Source: Candidatus Hadersleviella danica (GTDB taxonomy: Bacteria > Chloroflexota > Anaerolineae > Promineifilales > Promineifilaceae). From it: DNA of 26,788 nt. The notes under the pieces are model-generated. The model was not told where the DNA came from and did no database searches. It saw only the letters and a list, made by a program, of their open reading frames with translations. The stretch's first letter is position 1. Each line of letters begins with the position of its first letter. The position numbers and the translations under genes are program-made. Shown piece by piece: positions 14,623 to 23,090 of this stretch. The DNA lies in the NCBI GenBank assembly GCA_016711405.1, contig JADJSZ010000079.1, positions 1-26,788 on the forward strand. The letters run 5' to 3'.

Positions 14623-15452
14623 TGAGCCACCTAACCCACCCCAAAACGCTCCTCGCCGCGCACGGCCTTGAACCCAAGAAAAGTTTGGGCCAAAACTTCT
14701 TATCGGATGAGGGGATTTTGCGCCGTATCACGGCCGCGGCCGACATTGCCCCCAGCGACGAAATCCTCGAAATTGGGCCGGGACTGGGGGCGCTGACGGT
14801 GCAATTGGCGCAAGCGGCCCAACGGGTCATAGCGGTGGAGCTAGACGGCCGACTTCTGCCCATTTTGGCCGAACAATGCGCCCCCTACCCCCACATCACC
14901 ATTGTCGAGGGGGATATTTTGGAGCAAGAGGCGTGGCGCTGGTTCACACGGCCGTACAAAGTCGTGGCCAATGTGCCCTACTACATCACGGGAGCCATCT
15001 TGCGCCACCTGCTTTCGGCCGAGTTGCGCCCCGAGTGTATGGTGCTAACCGTGCAAAAAGAGGTGGCCGAACGGCTCACGGCCGCGCCGGGCGACTTGAG
15101 CATTTTGGCGGTCAGCGTCCAGTTTTACGGCCAGCCTCGCGTGGTCACCACCTTGCCAGCGGGGGCATTTTGGCCACGGCCGAAGGTGGATTCGGCCGTG
15201 GTGGTCATTGATTTGCGCCAACGGCCAGTTTCGGCCAACAGGGTGACGGATGAGGAGCTATTTTTTCGGTTGGTGAAGGCGGGGTTTAGCCAAAAGCGCA
15301 AGCAACTCCACAAAAATTTGCGGACATTGGGCTATAGCCGCGAGCAAATCGGGCAGTTCCTCGGCCGTGCCGCCATCGCCCCCGAACGGCGGGCGGAAAC
15401 GCTGACGATTGACGAGTGGGTCGCCTTGTGGGAAGCTGTCAACCATTCGTGA
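14622..15452 (+). CDS. rsmA: 16S rRNA (adenine1518-N6/adenine1519-N6)-dimethyltransferase RsmA (KsgA)
   Basis: A 276-residue SAM-dependent methylase that dimethylates two adjacent adenines in helix 45 of 16S rRNA during 30S maturation. KKSLGQNFL (19-27), motif I EIGPGLGALT (50-59), EGDIL (96-100) and the catalytic NVPYY (117-121) are all intact, as is the C-terminal helical domain with FSQKRKQLHKNLR. The ATG at 14622 overlaps the HicB-like stop and no ribosome site is seen. The frame is complete, in contrast to the broken yabE-like gene upstream. Confidence 0.95.
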   Translation: MSHLTHPKTLLAAHGLEPKKSLGQNFLSDEGILRRITAAADIAPSDEILEIGPGLGALTVQLAQAAQRVIAVELDGRLLPILAEQCAPYPHITIVEGDILEQEAWRWFTRPYKVVANVPYYITGAILRHLLSAELRPECMVLTVQKEVAERLTAAPGDLSILAVSVQFYGQPRVVTTLPAGAFWPRPKVDSAVVVIDLRQRPVSANRVTDEELFFRLVKAGFSQKRKQLHKNLRTLGYSREQIGQFLGRAAIAPERRAETLTIDEWVALWEAVNHS

Positions 15453-15547
15453 ACAAGACCACCACAGTCATACACTGATACCTGATATGGGTGTGTCAGA
15501 CCAGTTGGGGAGGAGAGTATTTTAATACACAACTACACCAGTACACT

Positions 15548-15581
15548 CATAAACAAAATGACAGATCATGACCGTAAAAAG
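15548..15581. repeat. Diverged copy of the ruvB-downstream repeat
   Basis: This 34-bp segment matches 5252-5285 at about 28 of 34 positions, with ATAAACAAAATG and ATGACC as shared cores. Both copies sit next to sequence rich in GTGTAT/ATACAC. It lies just upstream of the vapB promoter. Confidence 0.6.
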
Positions 15582-15595
15582 CATGTTTGGCGTTG

Positions 15596-15638
15596 TTGAC
15601 GCATTGAACCTCCAATGTGTATACTCTTTTGTATACAC
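15596..15638 (+). promoter_or_regulatory. vapBC promoter with perfect operator palindrome
   Basis: TTGACG (15596-15601), an 18-bp spacer and TATACT (15620-15625) form the promoter. GTGTATAC (15617-15624), a 6-bp gap and GTATACAC (15631-15638) form a perfect inverted repeat over the -10 box and start site, where VapB family proteins repress. AAGGAGGT (15645-15652) follows as ribosome site. Confidence 0.8.
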
Positions 15639-15660
15639 GCTAAAAAGGAGGTGTACCATG

Positions 15661-16089
15661 ATGCCCACAGCCAAAATTTTCCAAAGCGGGAACAGCCAAG
15701 CAGTGCGGTTGCCCAAAGAGTTCCGTTTGGCAGGGGAGCGCGTCTACATCAAATGGGTGGGGCAGAGCTTGTTGCTCATCCCGCAAGAGGAGCAATGGGA
15801 GACATTTTTGGCGGGTTTGGCCAGCTTTAGCCCCGATTTGGTGCTGGAGCGCGACGAACTGACCCAACCCCGCCCCGCTATTGGGAAGCGCCCCCCATGC
15901 GTTATCTGTTGGATACGAACATTTGCATTTACATCATCAACCAACGGCCGCCCCAAGTGGTGCAAAAGATGCGCCAATACCCATTGGGCGAGTTGGTCAT
16001 TTCCAGCCTCACCGTGGCCGAGTTGGCCTATGGCATGGCCAAAAGCCGCCACCCCGAGCGCAACCAGCAGGCGTTGGCGCAGTTTTTGA
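15661..16089 (+). CDS. vapB: VapB antitoxin (AbrB/SpoVT fold), 3' end reads into vapC
   Basis: The N-terminus MPTAKIFQSGNSQAVRLPKEFRL is a textbook VapB/VagC swapped-hairpin DNA-binding domain. ATG 15661 is 8 nt after AAGGAGGT; an alternative ATG lies at 15658. The toxin-binding tail FLAGLASFSPDLVLERDELTQP ends near residue 70, where VapB proteins usually stop. Here the frame stays open to 16089, overlapping vapC by 193 nt in another frame, and no frame offers a stop near 15890. A lost stop or an indel in the C-rich tract before vapC is the likely reason; the real product is probably about 78 residues. Confidence 0.85.
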   Translation: MPTAKIFQSGNSQAVRLPKEFRLAGERVYIKWVGQSLLLIPQEEQWETFLAGLASFSPDLVLERDELTQPRPAIGKRPPCVICWIRTFAFTSSTNGRPKWCKRCANTHWASWSFPASPWPSWPMAWPKAATPSATSRRWRSF

Positions 16090-16301
16090 CCCCGTTTGAG
16101 TTGTTGGATTTTTCGGTGGAGGCGGCGCAGGAGTACGGCCGTTTGCGTCTAGCTCTCGAAAGCCAAGGCACACCCATCGGCTTAGTGGATATGTTGTTGG
16201 CCGCGCAAGCCATCAGCCACCAACTGGTGTTGGTGACGAATAACACGCGGGAGTTCGGCCGCATTGCCCACTTGCCGCTGGAAAATTGGGTGGAGGGGTA
16301 G
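15897..16301 (+). CDS. vapC: VapC toxin (PIN-domain ribonuclease)
   Basis: A 134-residue PIN protein starting MRYLLDTNICIYII. Acidic metal-site residues are Asp6, Glu42 (TVAELAYG) and Asp98 (GLVDMLLAA), with VTNNTREF as the fourth strand motif. VapC toxins cleave tRNA or rRNA and are silenced by VapB. The gene directly follows vapB and ends in GRIAHLPLENWVEG, typical for the VagD-like branch. The frame is intact and the active site complete. Confidence 0.92.
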   Translation: MRYLLDTNICIYIINQRPPQVVQKMRQYPLGELVISSLTVAELAYGMAKSRHPERNQQALAQFLTPFELLDFSVEAAQEYGRLRLALESQGTPIGLVDMLLAAQAISHQLVLVTNNTREFGRIAHLPLENWVEG

Positions 16302-16330
16302 CCACCCCTATTTATGTTTTGGAGGTTTTT

Positions 16331-17004
16331 ATGGAAATTTTCCCCCATTTGCACTGGCTCAATCTCGGTTCGGTGAATGTGTACTTGCTCGTCGAAGAAG
16401 CGGGTCTCACCCTGATAGACACGGGCATCCCCCGCTCCGAGGGCAAGATTTTGGCCTATGTGCGCCAACTGGGTCACGAGGCGGCCGACATCAAACACAT
16501 CATCCTGACCCATGCCGACATTGACCATGCCGGCAGTGCCAAGGCATTACTCGAGGCAACGGGGGCGCAAGGGTGGGCAGGGGCACAATCGGCCGCTTTA
16601 ATGGCCGAAGGGTTGGCTCCCAAACATGGCTTTTGGCCGATAGATTTCTTCGGCCGTTGGTGGCGATATGCGGCCGTGCCCTCTGCCCAACTCAAACCCC
16701 TTGCCGATGGCCAAGCATTGCCCCTGTGGGGTGGTTTGACCGTTTTGTTCACGCCGGGCACACGGCCGACCATCTCTCGCTCATCAGTGCCAGCACCGGG
16801 GTAGCTCTGGTGGGGGATGCGCTCAATACCCGTGGGGATGAGCTACAACTGACCCCCAAAGCGATTACGTTTGACATGGCGGCGGCGCGGCAGTCGGCCG
16901 CGAAATTGCTCCGCCACCCGCTGACCCTGTTTGCCTGTGGCCACGGCACGCCGCTGAAAGCACCCCATCCTTCGCTGGAACGGTTGCAAGCGGCCGTGTC
17001 GTAA
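16331..17004 (+). CDS. Metallo-beta-lactamase-fold hydrolase, one frameshift
   Basis: GGAGG (16321-16325) precedes the ATG at 16331. The N-terminal part has LTLIDTGIP and the zinc motif LTHADIDHAG (HxDxDH in place of the canonical HxHxDH). Near 16755 the frame breaks: TPG then changes frame, and HTADHLSLISASTGVALVGDAL, the third metal-binding region, continues in another frame to CGHGTPL and the TAA at 17002. One missing G in the CCGGG run restores TPGHTADH. The ancestral protein was about 224 residues, resembling glyoxalase-II-like hydrolases. The substrate is unknown. Confidence 0.8.
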
Positions 17005-17007
17005 TTT

Positions 17008-17471
17008 TTAAGGATAGTTTTGGGGATTTTCGGCCGCTAAACCCATTTGGTGGGCGGCTGTGATTAAATCGGCATCGGCTGTGACAAAGGTGATGGGAGG
17101 CAAGCCTGCGGCCGTGAGAGCAGAATTAGCGACAACGGCCGTGGCTAACTGCACCGCATCATATCCGCGTAAACGATACTCTTGGGTTAACTGTACTGCT
17201 CGGCTAAGCGTTTGGTCATCCAAGGGCACCATTTGATACTCCCATTGACAATGAAAAAGTAAGGCCATGAGGGCTTGGTCACGCACAATTTGCGAAATTC
17301 CTTTTGGGGCGCGATGCCGTGCCGCTAAGGCGGCGGCCACTTCAACCCGTGTAATTTGGGCAATAATCAGCGTATTTTGTAAGGCAGGGTCAGTCAATCC
17401 CTGAATCTTGGCCGCCCCTGTTCTGGCAAGTACCGCTTTACCAACGCACTGGAATCGAGAAAATAGTTCAT
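17008..17471 (-). CDS. PIN-domain toxin, one frameshift
   Basis: The true start is the ATG at 17471-17469, giving MNYFLDSSALVKRYLPEQG, a PIN N-terminus with the first acidic residue. Near 17415 the frame breaks and continues in another as AAKIQGLTDPALQ; adding one G to the GGGG run joins them into a 154-residue protein. Later motifs RVEVAAAL, RGYDAVQLATAV and FVTADADLITAA supply the other acidic residues. It follows an antitoxin-like gene by 2 nt on the minus strand, the standard TA order. Confidence 0.8.
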
Positions 17472-17473
17472 CC

Positions 17474-17794
17474 CTACCTACGCATTTCAATAATTAACTC
17501 ACTCAATGGCTGGCCACCCGCTTCACCCAAAGCCGCACGAATTTCTTCAAGGGGCATCGTCCATTGTTTTGCCAATTCCTTTTCTTGTTGGCTGATTTCC
17601 ACCAACAACCCAGCATCCCGCAAGGCTTGGATGGCATACGCCCGCATATCTACAGGAGGCAAAGATGGGGGTTCTTGGGCCGACATAGCCAACATATCAA
17701 CCACCACGGCTGATGACGATTTCCCCAACACCTTCGCCTGCTTGTTGACCCATTCATACATTTCGGGGGGCATATCCACAACTAACTGAGTCAT
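17474..17794 (-). CDS. Antitoxin paired with the PIN toxin
   Basis: A 106-residue protein with AAGGAGG before its ATG (on the minus strand). The N-terminus MTQLVVDMPPEMYEWVNKQAKVLGKSSSAVVVDML looks like a ribbon-helix-helix DNA-binding unit, and the rest is helical and charged. The stop codon is 2 nt from the start of the PIN gene. The pairing makes the antitoxin role likely, though the family name is uncertain. Confidence 0.75.
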   Translation of the reverse strand: MTQLVVDMPPEMYEWVNKQAKVLGKSSSAVVVDMLAMSAQEPPSLPPVDMRAYAIQALRDAGLLVEISQQEKELAKQWTMPLEEIRAALGEAGGQPLSELIIEMRR

Positions 17795-17811
17795 AACACC
17801 TCCTTATAGTA

Positions 17812-17880
17812 AGTAGTAATTGGTAAATAGTAATTGGTAATTGGTGATTAGGCCAACCACCAATTACCAGTTACTAATCG
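17812..17880. repeat. Inverted repeat of TAGTAATTGGTAATTGG units (family E)
   Basis: TAGTAATTGGTAATTGGTG units (about 17813-17850) pair with CACCAATTACCAGTTACTAA (17859-17878) as a stem of about 25 bp. It lies between the end of the BNR gene and the antitoxin gene, both on the minus strand. Confidence 0.7.
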
Positions 17881-17882
17881 CC

Positions 17883-20800
17883 CTAATTCACCACGACCGA
17901 GGGCACAGCCAACTCGGCCAGCAAGCCATTGAAGCCCGCCAACTCCGTCTCCACCACATCATTCAGGGCGGCCAACTGCTCATCCACCAAACCCGCCACA
18001 TACTCAAAGACAGCGTAGCTTTGGCTGGTAGGCTGGGTGTCCGCACTGGCTACTACACTGGGCAGAGCCAGCAACTTGGCGTTCAGCTTCTCGGCCTTGT
18101 TCAAGCTATCCCCTTCGCCAAAGTCGGGGTTGATGAGTTCGCTTTCCACGGCCGACAACCGCTCCACCACCATCTTGCCCAACGGCGCAATCCGCTCTGC
18201 GCCCGCATGCTTCTTCAGCCGCTCCAGCCAGCCATTCACCTGCGCTTTTAAGTCGCGGATGTTGTTCACGGCCGTATGCGTCTCGTTCAGCTTGGCATAG
18301 ATTTGTTGGAGCAGGGCGAACTGCGCCGCGAAATCCTCGGCCGTGGCCGTCACCCGTGGGTCGGGCAGGAGCGCAAACGGCTCCGTCGCGCTCCAATCCC
18401 CAATGGTGAGGCGCACTTGGTAGTTGCCGGGAGGAGCCAACGGCCCCGCCATCTTGAACAAATCCAACCCCTTCACCTCGACAGCATCGGGGTAGCGCAT
18501 ATTCCAGAAGAAGGCGTTCATCCCCGCTTCGGCGGGCACGACGGGTTGCTTCATGTCCTCTTTCTTCTCGGGCTTGGTGCTGGTGTACTCCCGAATCAGT
18601 TCGCCTGCCTCGTCCAAGATGGCCAGCTTGACCTCGCCCTCGGGCTTTTCGGCCATGTAATAACGGATAAACACCCCGTTGGGCAAATCCTCGCCGCCAT
18701 CTAGCACGGTGATTTCGGTTTGGCCGTAGTCGTCCTTCTTTTGCACAAAGGTAGCGGGCACGCCAAAGCCCGACATGGGGTAATTTTTGCCCGCTTCGCC
18801 CCCAAACGCATCGCCAAAGAGGGCGTTGGGCAGGCGCACATGGTCGCGCGGCCGTAGCAAGAACTTGTCGTTGGCCAGTAACTCATCGTGCAATTGGTGG
18901 AGCTGGGTCAGGTCGTCCAAAATCCAGAAGGAACGGCCGTGGGTGGCCACCACCAAATCGTTCTCCTTGATGACCATATCGTACACGGGCGAAACGGGCA
19001 GGTTGGCCTGTAGGCTTTGCCAATTCGCGCCATCATTAAAGGAGACGTACACGCCCAACTCGGTGCCCACGTAGAGCAGGCCGTCGCGGCCGGGGTCACA
19101 GCGCACAACGCGGCAGAAGTCGTCGGCGGGCAGGCCATTGGTCAGGAGCGTCCATGTTTGGCCGTAGTCGCTGGTCTTGTAGACGTAGGGGGCGTAGTCG
19201 CCCATCTTGTGCCGGGCGGCCGTCACATAGACCGTCCCCTTGTGGTGGGCGGATGGCTCAATCATGGTCACTTGGGTGAACTTGGCCATGTCGGGCGGGG
19301 TCACGTTCGCCCAATTTTGCCCGCCATCCTTGCTGAGGTGAATCAGCCCATCATCCGAACCCGCCCACAGCACCCCTTGTTCGTGGGGGCATTCGGCGAA
19401 GGCAAAAATGGTGGCGTACATCTCCGCCCCGGCCGTGTCATAGGTCAGCGGCCCACCCGAAGGTTTGAGCGTTTCGGGGTCGGCGTAGGTTAAATCGGGG
19501 CTGATGGCTTGCCAGCTTTGACCGTTATCGCGCGTGGTGAAGACGACGTTGCCGCAGGCGTACAGCAAGTCGGGGTCGTGGGGCGAGAAGAGGATGGGGT
19601 ATGTCCATTGGAAGCGGTAGCGGGCTTGCTCTGCGCCGTGGTAGCCATCTTCGGGCCAAATCGTTACCAATTGGATTTGTTTGGTGCGATGGTCGTACTT
19701 TTGCAAGCTATCGCCGCCGCCGGGGGAACTGCCAATCGCCCCGATAAAGACGATGTTGTTGTCTTTGGGATGGACGGCGATGTAGCCGCTTTCGCCCGTG
19801 CCCGCTGGGTAGCAATCCGTCCAGCCAATCGCCCCCGTGCCCGTTCGGCTGGGCACGCTGATGCTGGAGTTGTCTTGCTGGGTTCCGTAGACGCGGTAGG
19901 GGAATTGGTTGTCGGTGGTGACGTGGTAGAACTGGGCGGTGGGTTGGTTGTAGATGGTGGACCATGTACGGCCGCCGTTAAACGTCACCCACGCCCCGCC
20001 ATCGTCGCCGCCAATCATGCGCTGGGGGTTGGTCGGGTCAATCCACAGGTCGTGGTTGTCCCCGTGCGGGGTGGACATGGGGTTGAAGGTTTTGCCGCCG
20101 TCAATGGAAGACCACGCCATCATGTTAAAGATGTAGACGGTGTCGGCGTTGGTGGGATGGGCGAAGACGTGGGCGTAGTACCACGGCCGCCACAAAATCT
20201 TGCGGTTGCTGTACACCTTCTCCCATGTTTGCCCGTTGTCGTCGGAGCGATAAAGGCCGCGCTTGTCCCCTTCTGCTTCGATGATGGCCCACACACGGCC
20301 GCTCTGGGCGGGCGAGATGGCCACCCCGATTTTGCCAATCACCCCAGTGGGCAACCCCTTGTGGCGGGTGATGTTCTCCCATGTGTCGCCGCCATCGGTG
20401 GAACGCCACAGGCCGCAATCCTCGCCGCCGCTCTCGATGCTCCAGAATTTGCGCTGGGTTTGCCAAATGGTGGCGAACAAAATGCGCGGGTTGTTCGGGT
20501 CGAGCGATAAATCCACCGCCCCCGCCTTGTCGCTGACGAAGAGCACCCGCTCCCACGTTTGGCCGCCGTCTTTGGAGCGGTACACGCCGCGCTCTTCGTT
20601 TTGGCGGAAGGCGTGGCCGAGGACGGCCGCGTAAACCAAATCGGGGTTGGTGGGGTGGACGCGAATGCGGCCGATGTGGCGCGAATCGGCCAGCCCCATA
20701 TGCTTCCACGATTGGCCCGCGTCGGTGGATTTGTACACGCCGTCGCCGTGGCTCACGTCTATGCGGATGGTCGTTTCGCCTGTGCCCGCATAGATGACGT

Positions 20801-21035
20801 TGGGGTCGCTGGGGGCCACGGCCAGTGCGCCGATGGCGCTGGTTTTGAGGTAGCCATCGCTGACGCAGTTCCAGTAGTGGCCGCCGTCGTCGGTTTTCCA
20901 GATGCCGCCGGCGACGGCGCCGAAGTAGAAGACGTTGGGGTTGACGGGGTCGGCCGCGACGGCGATGACTCGGCCGCCACGGGTGGGGCCAATGGAGCGG
21001 TAGCGTAGTTTTTGCAGGTATTGGGGGTCTAGCAT
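17883..21035 (-). CDS. BNR/VPS10-type beta-propeller protein
   Basis: A 1050-residue protein with an intact frame and AGGAGA before the ATG at 21035. About the first 730 residues hold many BNR/Asp-box repeats (S-DGG-W type): WKTDDGGHYW, YKSTDAGQSW, YRSKDGGQTW, WRSTDGGDTW, FTTRDNGQSW, YKTSDYGQTW. These build sortilin/VPS10-like beta-propellers. Residues about 780-880 have a beta-rich domain and the last 150 are helical. Family members are often called glycosyl hydrolases, but BNR repeats alone do not show catalysis. There is no signal peptide, which is unusual since many relatives are secreted. The function is unknown. Confidence 0.85.
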   Translation of the reverse strand: MLDPQYLQKLRYRSIGPTRGGRVIAVAADPVNPNVFYFGAVAGGIWKTDDGGHYWNCVSDGYLKTSAIGALAVAPSDPNVIYAGTGETTIRIDVSHGDGVYKSTDAGQSWKHMGLADSRHIGRIRVHPTNPDLVYAAVLGHAFRQNEERGVYRSKDGGQTWERVLFVSDKAGAVDLSLDPNNPRILFATIWQTQRKFWSIESGGEDCGLWRSTDGGDTWENITRHKGLPTGVIGKIGVAISPAQSGRVWAIIEAEGDKRGLYRSDDNGQTWEKVYSNRKILWRPWYYAHVFAHPTNADTVYIFNMMAWSSIDGGKTFNPMSTPHGDNHDLWIDPTNPQRMIGGDDGGAWVTFNGGRTWSTIYNQPTAQFYHVTTDNQFPYRVYGTQQDNSSISVPSRTGTGAIGWTDCYPAGTGESGYIAVHPKDNNIVFIGAIGSSPGGGDSLQKYDHRTKQIQLVTIWPEDGYHGAEQARYRFQWTYPILFSPHDPDLLYACGNVVFTTRDNGQSWQAISPDLTYADPETLKPSGGPLTYDTAGAEMYATIFAFAECPHEQGVLWAGSDDGLIHLSKDGGQNWANVTPPDMAKFTQVTMIEPSAHHKGTVYVTAARHKMGDYAPYVYKTSDYGQTWTLLTNGLPADDFCRVVRCDPGRDGLLYVGTELGVYVSFNDGANWQSLQANLPVSPVYDMVIKENDLVVATHGRSFWILDDLTQLHQLHDELLANDKFLLRPRDHVRLPNALFGDAFGGEAGKNYPMSGFGVPATFVQKKDDYGQTEITVLDGGEDLPNGVFIRYYMAEKPEGEVKLAILDEAGELIREYTSTKPEKKEDMKQPVVPAEAGMNAFFWNMRYPDAVEVKGLDLFKMAGPLAPPGNYQVRLTIGDWSATEPFALLPDPRVTATAEDFAAQFALLQQIYAKLNETHTAVNNIRDLKAQVNGWLERLKKHAGAERIAPLGKMVVERLSAVESELINPDFGEGDSLNKAEKLNAKLLALPSVVASADTQPTSQSYAVFEYVAGLVDEQLAALNDVVETELAGFNGLLAELAVPSVVVN

Positions 21036-21047
21036 GGGAAGTCTCCT

Positions 21048-21125
21048 GATTTTGGATTGGGGATTTTGGATTTTGGATTGGTGGCTGACTAGCTGACTAG
21101 CTGACTAGCTGACGGGCTGACAAGC
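21048..21125. repeat. Compound spacer repeat (families I and C), copy 2
   Basis: GATTTTGGATTGGGGATTTT units, then GGCTGACTAGCTGACTAGC and GACGGGCTGACAAGC, repeat the array at 12882-12950 in the same order. The two copies lie 8 kb apart, each directly before a plus-strand start codon. Confidence 0.75.
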
Positions 21126-21130
21126 AGGGG

Positions 21131-21354
21131 ATGAGCGTGGCCGATTTGCTGGCCGCCGCCCAAATGGTGGCTCCGCCCGAGAAGGAACAGCGGATGCAAG
21201 CGTTGTTGGAGAAGCAAGGCTTGGAAGGGTGGTTGCCTGCGGAAGAGCAGGAGGCGCAGTTGCTGGCTACTTCTTTAACCAAATTATGTTGGTGCGGGCG
21301 AAAGCGGCCGTGTTGCTCCAACGACAAGGCATTCAAGTTCATTTAGGGAGCTAA
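21131..21354 (+). pseudogene. Short helical protein, one frameshift
   Basis: The N-terminal part MSVADLLAAAQMVAPPEKEQ continues to EEQEAQLLAT. Beyond about 21275 the original frame degenerates, whereas the alternative gives FFNQIMLVRAKAAVLLQRQG and IQVHLGS to the TAA at 21352. One lost base restores a 74-residue protein. The LVRAKAAVLL-QRG ending is common in small proteins of unknown function in filamentous bacteria. A function cannot be given. Confidence 0.5.
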
Positions 21355-21686
21355 CGGTAGCCATTCCATCCCCGCCCAACTCGGGAACAAGTTGCTCGGC
21401 ATCCGCCGTGCGTATTGCATGCAAGAGCGCATTGTGGCATTTGCTGAATGTTGCCGTCACATTGTCCCTCGTTCGTTGGCGGCCGTTTTGCGGCGAGGGG
21501 TTGCCCCCTTAACGGGAGAGGTTGTTTGGCTTTTTCACCCAAGCAAGGTGGGGAGCATTTAGGTGGACGGCCGATGGGCGGTGGCGTCATTGCCTGACAC
21601 CGACAGGGCGGGCAACGGGTCAGGCATCCAGCCGAGTTTTGGTGGGGGATGGCCGATGAGTGAGCCGAGCAACCACAAGGAGACAC
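21355..21686. other. Gene-poor gap with an 8-bp inverted repeat
   Basis: No recognisable gene; one frame is open from 21347 to 21561 without family features. TGCCTGAC (21591-21598) is an exact inverted match to GTCAGGCA (21619-21626). Confidence 0.4.
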
Positions 21687-22650
21687 ATGAGCGACGAGGA
21701 ACCCACGCCGTAACTTCAGCCAACGGGACATGGACTTGGACACAGATGATATTTCGGCGGAGACAAAATCACCAAACCATTCAAAACGCCCACTGCCCCC
21801 GCTTGCCTTCCCCATCAGCAACTTGGAAGAGGCGACGATCCACTTTGTGGGGCGCACCGACCAGTTGGCGGCACTGGCCAACACGGCCGCCAACGACCCG
21901 ACCGCCATCACCCAAACGATTGCGGGGCTGGGCGGGGTGGGCAAGACGCAACTGATGCGCTATTTTGCCCAGAAGTACAGGAGCCACTACGACATTGTGT
22001 GGTGGGTGCGGGTGGATGAGGCGTGGGCGGAGGATATGTTGGCACTGGGGCGGGAACTGCGCCTGCCTGTGGATGGGGCAATTTCAAGCGACGGGCTTGG
22101 CCACGGTGCGGAACTGGCTGTGCGGGTGTGAAAAAACGTGGCTGTTGCTGTGCGACAACGCCGATGTGACCCCGCCCGCCGAGTTGCGCCCTCTGTTGCC
22201 CAGCAACCCGCTGGGGCGCATTCTCATCACCAGCCGAAATACGCAGTGGGCGGGGGTGGCACGGATGGTGCGCTTGGATGTGTTTAGCCGCGCCGAGAGC
22301 GGGCTGTTTTGGCGGGAGCGGTTGGGGGCAGGCACGGCCGAGGAGGAGGTGGCACGGGCGGAGTTGGCCGAGGCGTTGGGGCGTTTGCCGCTGGCGTTGG
22401 AACATGCGGCGGCGTATATGGGGGAGCGGGGCAAGAGCGCCGAGGGCTATTTGCAGTTGTACCGCACCCAGCGGCAACGGCTGTGGGCACACACGCCGCC
22501 GCCGAATGATTACCACGCCACGGTGGCGACGACGTGGCAGGTGAGTTTTGAACAGGTGCGGCAGACGGAGGGCGCCGCCGAACTGCTGGCCTTGTGTGCT
22601 TTCTTGCGCCTGATGATATTCCGCTGGGTTGATGGTAGCCAATTTGGCGG

Positions 22651-22722
22651 GTCATTCTGGGCAAGGCGAAGAATCCCAGGAGATGGGGAGTTCTGAGGGA
22701 TTCCTCCTTCGGTCGGAATGAC
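22651..22722. mobile_element. Palindromic GTCATTC...GAATGAC element, copy 1 (MITE-like)
   Basis: The element begins GTCATTCTGGGCAAGGCGAA and GAATCCC and ends GGGATTCCTCC to CGGAATGAC, so its ends are inverted repeats. It lies inside the NB-ARC gene and brings a TGA in one frame. It matches the copy at 24082-24174 in both arms. No clear target duplication is seen. Similar elements, readable as HSERSEES-type peptides, are widespread in bacteria. Confidence 0.75.
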
Positions 22723-23090
22723 AGCGAGGTGGCGCAGTTGTTGGGGATGAGTTGGTGCGGGATGAGGCGGTGGGGGTGTTGCGCCGCTATGCGTTGCTGG
22801 GGCAGAGCGAGGCGGGTGGGCTGGCCATGCACCGCTTGGTGCAGGCAGTGTACCGAGATGGGATGGGGGAGGGGGAGGCGCAGGGGTGGGTGGTGGCGAC
22901 GGGGCATTGGTTGCATGGGGCGTATGATTTTGACCAGTACGACATGAACACGTGGCCAGCCGCTGGCCGTTTATTTCTCCATGTCACAGGTAGCCGTAGT
23001 GAGGCGGAGCGGTTGGGAGTGGTGAATGGGCAGGTCGCAGAGCTGAACAACTCAGTAGGCTTTTACTTGAACCAGTACGGCCAGTCGCAG

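Noticed and set aside
19509..20510. 333-codon plus-strand frame over the BNR gene
   Set aside because: It mirrors the GC-rich third positions of the BNR gene; no family features.
21563..21955. 130-codon frame as an effector domain of the STAND gene
   Set aside because: Its sequence is low-complexity and overlaps the NB-ARC frame out of phase.
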